Shown piece after piece: positions 6,888-11,687 of a DNA stretch of 11,687 nt. A program made the translations under genes and the position numbers. The stretch's first letter is position 1, and each line of letters begins with the position of its first letter. The DNA is from an uncultured Campylobacter sp. (GTDB lineage Bacteria > Campylobacterota > Campylobacteria > Campylobacterales > Campylobacteraceae): the NCBI RefSeq assembly GCF_938030685.1, contig NZ_CALHHX010000016.1, positions 1-11,687 of the forward strand, written 5' to 3'. The notes under the pieces were generated by a model. That model did no database searches. It saw only the letters and a list, made by a program, of their open reading frames with translations, and was not told the DNA's origin.

Positions 6888-7877
6888 TTGATAGACAAAT
6901 TTTATATTTCCGAGCTGAAAGATCGCGTGATAGGCGGCTGCGAGATTGCAAAGCAGCAGGCGCTAAATCTGGCGCGATGCGAGGATTTAGGCGCGCTTTT
7001 TGCGGCGGCGGATGAGATCAGGCGCGAGTTTTGCGGCGATAAATTTAATCTCTGCACGATCATAAACGTAAAATCGGGGCGCTGTAGCGAGGACTGCAAA
7101 TACTGCGCGCAGTCGGCGCATTTTAACACGGGCTGCGAGACTTACGGAATTTTGGGCGAGCAGCAGGTGCTAAGCGCCGCGCTTGCAAACGAAACCGAGC
7201 AGACGCACCGCTTCTCGCTCGTCGCCAGCGGGCGCGGGATTTCTCAAAAAAGCTCCGATCTGAGAGCATACTGCGCGATCTATGAGCGGCTGCGAAGCGA
7301 AACGCGGCTGCATCTGTGCGCCTCGCTGGGAATCGCCTCAAAGCCCGCGCTGGCGCTGCTTAAAGCTAGCGGCGTGCAGACCTATCATCACAATCTCGAG
7401 ACTTCGCGAAAATTTTATCCGCAGATCTGCACGACGCACAGCTACGACGATCGCATCCAAACTATCGAGAATTGTCGCGCCGTGGGGCTTGACGTATGTA
7501 GCGGCGGGATTTTCGGGCTGGGCGAGGGCATGGAGGATCGCATCGATATGGCGCTGCAGCTGCGAGAGCTGGGCGTTAGCTCCGTGCCGATCAATATCCT
7601 GACTCCGATTAAAGGCACTCCGCTGCAAAACGCCGCGCCGCTAGCACACGATGAAATTTTAAAATCGATCGCGATCTACCGCTTCATCTTGCCGCGCGCG
7701 TATCTGCGCTTCGCAGGCGGCAGGCGGAATTTAGGCGAGCATGTGCGCACGGCGCTTGGATGCGGCATCAACTCGGCGCTTACGGGCAATTTCCTGACCA
7801 CCACCGGCGATAGCATTGCAAGCGACAAGGCGCTTGTGGCGCAGTGCGGATTCGACCTCGCAAAGGGCGCGGATTAG
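6888..7877 (+). CDS. bioB: Biotin synthase (radical SAM), anaerobe-like sequence type
   Basis: The enzyme inserts sulfur into dethiobiotin to make biotin, the last step of the pathway. The radical-SAM cluster motif is C66-SED-C70-KY-C73. Downstream family motifs are YHHNLETS (166-173), CSGGIFGLGE (204-213), PINILTPIKGTPL (234-246), FAGGRRN (275-281) and LTGNFLTTTGDS (298-309). Of the expected auxiliary-cluster ligands, Cys144, Cys204 and Arg279 are present, but the position of E. coli Cys97 is Ser110 (RFSLVASGRG). The TPIKGTPL and RFAGGR signatures look more like those of Bacteroidetes and Firmicutes enzymes than of the Helicobacter type, from memory. The start is TTG at 6888, seven bases after AAGG, and no ATG fits. 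No other bio gene is in the window. The 329-residue length is normal. Confidence 0.95.
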   Translation: MIDKFYISELKDRVIGGCEIAKQQALNLARCEDLGALFAAADEIRREFCGDKFNLCTIINVKSGRCSEDCKYCAQSAHFNTGCETYGILGEQQVLSAALANETEQTHRFSLVASGRGISQKSSDLRAYCAIYERLRSETRLHLCASLGIASKPALALLKASGVQTYHHNLETSRKFYPQICTTHSYDDRIQTIENCRAVGLDVCSGGIFGLGEGMEDRIDMALQLRELGVSSVPINILTPIKGTPLQNAAPLAHDEILKSIAIYRFILPRAYLRFAGGRRNLGEHVRTALGCGINSALTGNFLTTTGDSIASDKALVAQCGFDLAKGAD

Positions 7878-7916
7878 CGGCGGTCGGGAATTAAAAATAA
7901 AATTTAAGAGGCTGCT

Positions 7917-8342
7917 ATGAAGTTAAAATTTTTCCCTGCCTTGATTTTAGTCGTGTTGCTTTGCGGCTGCTCGCTGCTCTCGCGAGACGACTAGGAGGCT
8001 TCATTCTTAGCGGATGCGAGCAGATGCGACGTCGCAAGCCCGCTAAGCAAGGAGCAGCCAAACCGTTGCGCGAAGCGGCAAAAGATTGATGCCGAAGTCG
8101 CGCGAAAGGCGCAAGAGCAAACGGCGGCGCAAGATACGCTTAATTCATTTAAGGCGAATAGCGCACAAGCCCAGCAAAGAGCGCAAGATCGATATATCTC
8201 CGAGCAGCGAAGCCTAATGCAGCAGCAAGCGCAGCAGCAACTGGAGCAGATGCAGCAGCGACAAAATATGCGAAATTTACAAAACGAACAAAACTGGAAT
8301 CGGCTGCGCAATCTGGAAAATATAAGCAGCGGCGGGATTTAG
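7917..8342 (+). pseudogene. Small Gln-rich lipoprotein gene interrupted by an in-frame TAG
   Basis: The frame is 141 codons, broken once by TAG at 7992-7994 (codon 26), with the same frame open on both sides. Codons 1-25 encode a lipoprotein signal peptide: two Lys, a hydrophobic core, then lipobox LCGC with Cys18 as the lipidated residue. After the TAG come 115 residues. The first 30 have two Cys (RCDVASP then NRCAKR), with spacing loosely like EexN-family entry-exclusion lipoproteins, which is only a resemblance. A long Gln, Ala and Arg-rich helical stretch (QQQAQQQLEQMQQRQ) follows, probably coiled coil. The ATG has AAGAGG five bases upstream and lies 39 bases after bioB, so it is probably co-transcribed. 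No in-frame ATG, GTG or TTG restarts soon after the stop. It could be a decayed gene, a sequencing error or a suppressed stop. Confidence 0.6.
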
Positions 8343-8358
8343 CCGTGAATTTTACAAT

Positions 8359-8400
8359 TTGATCTAAATTTTAATTCGCGCGACTTTAATTCTAGATCAA
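8359..8400. repeat. 8-bp perfect inverted repeat after the lipoprotein gene
   Basis: TTGATCTA (8359-8366) pairs with TAGATCAA (8393-8400) across a 26-base spacer in which AATT/AATT can also pair. It lies 16 bases past the stop at 8342 and could terminate that transcript, but no U tract follows on either strand. Confidence 0.35.
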
Positions 8401-8521
8401 TTAACCTCGATAAAAATATGATGAAATTTTAATCAACATATTACAAAAACAAATGAGGTCTTAAATTTCAAGGGCAGGCAGCTGGATGATAGAAAATTTT
8501 AATTGATTTTAAGTGATGAAA

Positions 8522-8596
8522 TGGTGACCCACAGGAGATTTGAACTCCTGTTACCGGCGTGAGAGGCCAGCGTCCTAACCACTAGACGAGTGGGCC
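8522..8596 (-). tRNA. tRNA-Glu, anticodon CTC
   Basis: The cloverleaf is complete on the minus strand. The acceptor stem GGCCCAC/GTGGGTC has one G-U pair. The D-arm is built around TAGTGGTTAG. The anticodon stem CTGGC/GCCGG has loop CTCTCAC, giving anticodon CTC for the GAG codon. The T-arm is AGGAG-TTCAAAT-CTCCT. The discriminator is A, and the 3' CCA is encoded in the DNA. The sequence is otherwise close to the usual bacterial tRNA-Glu, which normally carries TTC. Confidence 0.95.
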
Positions 8597-8912
8597 GCGA
8601 AATTGAAAATGGGATAATAGCGAAGTGTATATAAATTTTGGATTAAATTATATATTTTCTGCAAAAATAACGCAAAATAAAATTTTCGCCGAAAACTTAA
8701 AGCTTTTTGGCATAGCCGTAAATCTTGGTGCTCTAGAGAGTCCGATATGCCGCCCATTCTAGATGGCACATAAATAAGTTCCGTCGTTGCAGCCATAAGC
8801 CAAATCGATATCATAAAAGCTTGTTGCGCATTGCTATCTGCATCAAAAACGCTAATAATTTAATCGCGCTGATTCAAAGCAAACGATAAAGAAGTCAAAT
8901 TTAGCATAGCTT
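8597..8912. other. Spacer between the tRNA and the ankyrin protein gene
   Basis: The spacer contains the probable tRNA promoter and little else that can be supported. A 79-codon minus-strand frame (8814 to 8575) starts here but runs into the tRNA and has no ribosome binding site. Its first 40 codons could be a remnant of an older gene, which I cannot identify. No integrase, direct repeat of the tRNA 3' end, or IS end is visible. Confidence 0.4.
8614..8619 (-). promoter_or_regulatory. Candidate -10 box for the tRNA-Glu gene
   Basis: The minus strand reads TATTAT here, 17 bases before the mature tRNA 5' end, a usual distance for a short tRNA leader. Confidence 0.45.
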
Positions 8913-10136
8913 TTATTTGGCTTCTAGGCTTTTTAGATACTCATATACTCTTTTGTCCTTGTTTTTCCTTGCCCAATCCGATGGAGTTACGCTTTGGTTA
9001 TGAGAACATCTAGCTTTTGGATCGGCGCCTCTTTCTACTAGATATTTTACGATTTCTAGACTATGAGAACTTGCCGCATAATTTACCATGGAGCAGCCAT
9101 CCCTATCCTTTGCTTTAAAATTTCCGCCGTATTTTTCTAAAAGCTTTACGAGCCTAAAACTCTTCTCATCGTCGTGTTGGCTTCCGAATACGCTCATCAT
9201 CATTGCGCTATCAGTCAGTCTTTTTGCGCACTCTAGCATCGCGCTAAGCGAATTTTCGCTACCTAACATTACCGCCATTTCGATGGGGGTGGTATTTTCA
9301 TGACCTTTAAAATTCGGATCGCCGCCCATTTCGCAGTATTTTTTAGCATCTTCGGCGTTGTCTGAATATGCCGTTTTGTGAAGCAACGTTTGTATCTCAT
9401 CTATACTCAAACTCTCTTCAGTCTTAGGCGTAACGAAAAAGTTTTTGTCGTAAATCTCCTTTAATGAATTTGTGCCGTAGTATTTACCCGGCTCGTCTTT
9501 AAAAATCAAATTTATACCATTTAAATCCGTAAGTTCTATAGAGTCGTTTGTTTTTAAATTTATTATCTTGTTAAAGTTAAAAACTAAATCATCCTTTTTA
9601 ACCCCGCTATCAAAGATGAAAAAGTGGCTAAACTCGTAAGGAAATTCGTTTTTGTATTCAGGGTTTGACGCCGGATTTATCCTAGAATCGCCAATTTCTA
9701 TCTTATCGTGCCCCCATCTTTTGCCGAATATAAATATATTTGTACCCCAGCTTTTTGAAACTTTATCATCATTCTCGCCCATTACGAAAATATCGTTTCC
9801 CCATGGGTCTTCCACATCGCTTCTGCCGCCCGTCAAAATATAGACGTTGTTATTTCCGGGGCAAACTATAGAGTGCCTCGTATCGCTTTCGGCTATAATG
9901 ATTTCGTCTGCGTTTTGGTTGCAGCGAGAATTTATATCCCAATATATGGTTTTGCTAAAATTTAAACTCACGTCTTCTAATACGGTGGTATCAAATCCTT
10001 GCGTCACTAAAATCTTTTTAGGAAAATATCCTTTCGCTTGCCCGTCTTTGATAAATTTTTCCAAGCTTTGAAAGTCGGTTATATTGCCTCCAAAACAGCT
10101 GCCGACCGCCAAAAACAATATAACGATAAATCTCAT
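8913..10136 (-). CDS. Exported protein with beta-roll-like repeats and C-terminal ankyrin repeats
   Basis: It has 407 residues. Residues 1-17 form a signal peptide (MRFIVILFLAVGSCFGG). VGSC could also be a lipobox with Cys14 lipidated. Residues 92-150 contain repeated units of roughly 18 residues, NNVYILTGG, GNDIFVMGENDDKV and TNIFIFGKRWGHDKI, which resemble the glycine-aspartate turns of calcium-binding RTX beta-rolls without perfect GGxGxD copies. FIFDSGVKKDDLVFNF (173-188) is typical of RTX-adjacent segments. Residues 246-403 carry ankyrin-type helices, clearest in CEMGGDPNFKGHENTTPIEMAV (268-289) and DRDGCSMVNYAASSHSLEIVKYLVERGADPKA (344-375). Function is unknown; periplasmic or surface protein binding is plausible. 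The ATG at 10136 has a strong GAGGAG site and its own promoter. The gene is AT-richer than its neighbours and lies beside a tRNA, which hints at acquisition. Confidence 0.82.
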   Translation of the reverse strand: MRFIVILFLAVGSCFGGNITDFQSLEKFIKDGQAKGYFPKKILVTQGFDTTVLEDVSLNFSKTIYWDINSRCNQNADEIIIAESDTRHSIVCPGNNNVYILTGGRSDVEDPWGNDIFVMGENDDKVSKSWGTNIFIFGKRWGHDKIEIGDSRINPASNPEYKNEFPYEFSHFFIFDSGVKKDDLVFNFNKIINLKTNDSIELTDLNGINLIFKDEPGKYYGTNSLKEIYDKNFFVTPKTEESLSIDEIQTLLHKTAYSDNAEDAKKYCEMGGDPNFKGHENTTPIEMAVMLGSENSLSAMLECAKRLTDSAMMMSVFGSQHDDEKSFRLVKLLEKYGGNFKAKDRDGCSMVNYAASSHSLEIVKYLVERGADPKARCSHNQSVTPSDWARKNKDKRVYEYLKSLEAK

Positions 10137-10631
10137 ACTCGCTCCTCTTTTCGAGATAAAATCTTAAAAATTATACAAAATTTGTAAGCAAAATTTACTA
10201 AAAACAGCTCAATTTAAAAACCAAAAATAAACGTTTTTAATGCTTATAGTAATGGCATTTGGATAGTTATAAATTTAAGCTACTCCGCTGCTTTTAAATT
10301 TAAAAAGTTAAATCCATTTTAAACACAATTTGCGTAAAATCCCATTTCAAAAACGTATTACGCGAGCGGCGGCGGCAAAGTAAAATTTGCGGTAACTACG
10401 GCGTTAAATTAAAAGCACTCGTAACAGCGGAACTAAATAAAATTCGCGGCAGTAGCCCAAGAATGAGATATTCGGCGGCATGCTGGGCTTAAATCATTCA
10501 CAGCGACGTAAAGTACGAAGTATGCGCGGCGGCGTAAAATTAAAATTCGCACCGGCTAAATTTAAAGCCCGCGTGGCGATAATCAAAGCGGCGCTCGCAT
10601 CGCAGCAAGCCGGGCATTAAAATTTAAGGGG
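10137..10631. other. Long divergent spacer, promoters plus AAATTT/GGCG-rich repeats
   Basis: The left end holds the ankyrin-gene promoter. Positions about 10365-10620 hold recurrent GCGGCG-(T)AAAATT-type words, for example around 10370, 10400 and 10530, and a loose AGCCCA/TGGGCT inverted repeat (about 10456-10488). A GATAAT at 10578-10583 is a weak -10 candidate for the downstream plus-strand gene. No credible ORF or RNA gene is seen. Confidence 0.45.
10170..10177 (-). promoter_or_regulatory. Extended -10 promoter of the ankyrin protein gene
   Basis: On the minus strand TGTATAAT occurs 33 bases before the ATG and about 22 before the GAGGAG ribosome binding site at 10141-10147. AT-rich blocks upstream replace a -35. 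Confidence 0.65.
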
Positions 10632-10637
10632 ATGAAT

Positions 10638-11243
10638 ATGAATAAAGCTTTTCAAAGAGCGAAGCTGCAAGGCGCGCTCGGTGCACTCTGTCTACTGATC
10701 GCGAGCGCGACGTATTTTCTAAGCGACGAGGTCGTGTATTCGGAAATAGTTCGAGTATTGGCGTGGCTCTTTGCCTTCACATTCTTTCACTACGCGCTTG
10801 CAAACATCCAAAATATCACGGGCTCTCAGGTCTTTACGATCTTCAAATATACCTACAATATCGCGGTTTTAGTGCTGCTAGGTTACGTAGCCGTTTATCT
10901 ATTCGGCAAAACCTATCACGATCAATTGCTAGCATTTGAGCCGTTTTTAGTGCTTGCGATAAAGGTCGTTTGGATAATTATAAATTTTAAGTTGCGTGCC
11001 GCCACGGGATGCGGGCTTTTCGCCGTATACGCCGCGCTGCTAATCGCGGGCGCCGGCGCAAATATCCTCTACGGCATGCTTCAAGTACTAGCTCCCGAGC
11101 TTATAACGGCTAGCGTCGTAAAATACATGGCGCTAGCGAATTTAATCTTAAAGCCGTTGACGCCCGCGGTACTGCTTCTTGCGTGGCTTAATATAAAAAA
11201 CCCCGCCGAAGCAAAGGGTCTATGGAACCAGGCGCAGAGATAA
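10638..11243 (+). CDS. Unrecognised multi-pass inner membrane protein, about 200 residues
   Basis: I do not recognise the family. Counting from the upstream ATG at 10632, hydrophobic segments lie at about 12-30, 38-58, 74-92, 98-118, 125-147 and 160-186. This gives about six transmembrane helices with short loops and almost no soluble domain. The N-terminus is basic (NKAFQRAKLQ) and the C-terminus ends in a short polar tail, so both ends are probably cytoplasmic. AAGGGG lies directly against the ATG at 10632 but six bases before the ATG at 10638, so the second start is preferred; the difference is two residues. No neighbour gives a functional hint. G+C matches the housekeeping genes of the window. 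A hairpin follows the stop. Confidence 0.82.
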   Translation: MNKAFQRAKLQGALGALCLLIASATYFLSDEVVYSEIVRVLAWLFAFTFFHYALANIQNITGSQVFTIFKYTYNIAVLVLLGYVAVYLFGKTYHDQLLAFEPFLVLAIKVVWIIINFKLRAATGCGLFAVYAALLIAGAGANILYGMLQVLAPELITASVVKYMALANLILKPLTPAVLLLAWLNIKNPAEAKGLWNQAQR

Positions 11244-11281
11244 AATTTACCCGCGTTTATACTCGCGCGGAGTTTAAATTT
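11243..11281 (+). terminator. Hairpin after the membrane-protein gene
   Basis: AAATTTA (11243-11249) pairs with TAAATTT (11275-11281), and CCGCG (11251-11255) pairs with CGCGG (11266-11270). This gives a two-part stem overlapping the stop codon. AT-rich arms on both sides would suit a bidirectional terminator between convergent genes, although no long U run follows. Confidence 0.4.
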
Positions 11282-11445
11282 AGACTGCATTTGAGCGCCT
11301 GAAAAGATAAAATTTCATTCTGCCCGCGCTGTTTGTCAAAGACGCAGTCGCGTCAAAACCCGCTCACTGTTCGTCTGCGCAGTACAAGCCATGAGCCGTA
11401 TCGGCGCGATCCTCGACAAAATTTAATAAATTTCGCGCCATACGA

Positions 11446-11687
11446 CTATAAGCCCGCTTCGCCGCACTCGTAGCCGAAAATTTTAATCCCGGTGTCGCTC
11501 TGCTCGTAGCGCAGCGCGGGGATTTTTTGCAGTAGATCTTTTAGCTTCGCTAGATCGTTTTTTCGCCCGCCGTCGAAGGCTCGCGGCACCCACACCCACG
11601 CGATCTCGTCGTATGCAAACGAACCCACCGTAAAGCTAGCCCGCTTTGAGCCCGCCTCCCATTTGGAGGAGTTTTTGATCGCGTAGA
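11446..11687 (-). CDS. Unrecognised protein, C-terminal 80 residues only
   Basis: The frame is open from the right edge to a TAG at 11446-11448, so the start lies outside the window. The GTG at 11628 is only an internal codon: codons upstream of it, including the AIKNSSKWEAGSKR stretch, continue the frame to the edge. The visible part is soluble, with WVWVPRAFDGGRKND followed by an amphipathic helix (LAKLKDLLQKIPALRY) and the end IKIFGYECGEAGL. I recognise no family motif. It converges on the plus-strand membrane-protein gene. A short GACGC/GCGTC hairpin at 11341-11354 may lie in its 3' region. Confidence 0.65.
   Translation of the reverse strand, partial: YAIKNSSKWEAGSKRASFTVGSFAYDEIAWVWVPRAFDGGRKNDLAKLKDLLQKIPALRYEQSDTGIKIFGYECGEAGL

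Noticed and set aside
7991..8311. Cys-rich 106-residue frame on the minus strand
   Set aside because: It is the antisense shadow of the Gln, Ala and Arg-rich lipoprotein: GCA and CAG codons read as Cys on the other strand. No ribosome binding site.
8575..8814. 79-residue minus-strand frame overlapping the tRNA 5' end
   Set aside because: It runs into the tRNA, lacks a ribosome binding site, and its second half is low-complexity AT-rich sequence. It may be a remnant, but I cannot identify it.
8522..8912. Integration site of a genomic island at the tRNA
   Set aside because: No integrase gene and no second copy of the tRNA 3' end were seen within the window, so only the AT-rich neighbour gene suggests it.

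Overview
The window looks like chromosome from a Campylobacter-type epsilonproteobacterium, probably one of the more G+C-rich oral species such as C. gracilis, C. showae or C. rectus. This is inferred from three things: dense AAATTT and AAAATTTT runs in spacers and genes, extended -10 promoters (TGxTATAAT) without a clear -35, and gene families typical of the group (cytochrome c553, MnmG, riboflavin synthase, PgeF). No mobile element, CRISPR array or phage gene was found.

Layout. Positions 1-1697 (minus strand) hold a class I cytochrome c, then riboflavin synthase (ribE/ribC), then the 5' part of pgeF, with a 10-base gap between the last two. Positions 1977-3530 (minus) hold a single-polypeptide ABC exporter of the YojI/SyrD cyclic-peptide type. 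It is preceded by a 314-base non-coding stretch with two interlocking stems and an intrinsic-terminator-like hairpin close to the start codon. Positions 3857-6556 (minus) hold an AT-rich unrecognised membrane protein gene downstream of mnmG. Positions 6888-8342 (plus) hold a TTG-started bioB, followed 39 bases later by a small Gln-rich lipoprotein gene interrupted by one in-frame TAG. A tRNA-Glu(CTC) gene (minus) follows at 8522-8596. Positions 8913-10136 (minus) hold a secreted or lipid-anchored protein with beta-roll-like repeats and C-terminal ankyrin repeats, AT-richer than its neighbours. Positions 10638-11243 (plus) hold an unrecognised multi-pass membrane protein. The window ends in the 3' part of an unrecognised gene (minus).

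Most of the window is housekeeping: flavin and biotin synthesis, tRNA modification, a periplasmic electron carrier and a tRNA. The genes do not form one obvious system. The parts most worth a second look are the interlocking stems plus terminator ahead of the ABC exporter, a roughly 45-residue palindrome-containing insertion inside riboflavin synthase, a biotin synthase with Ser in place of an expected iron-sulfur Cys, the amber-interrupted lipoprotein, and the beta-roll/ankyrin protein beside the tRNA.
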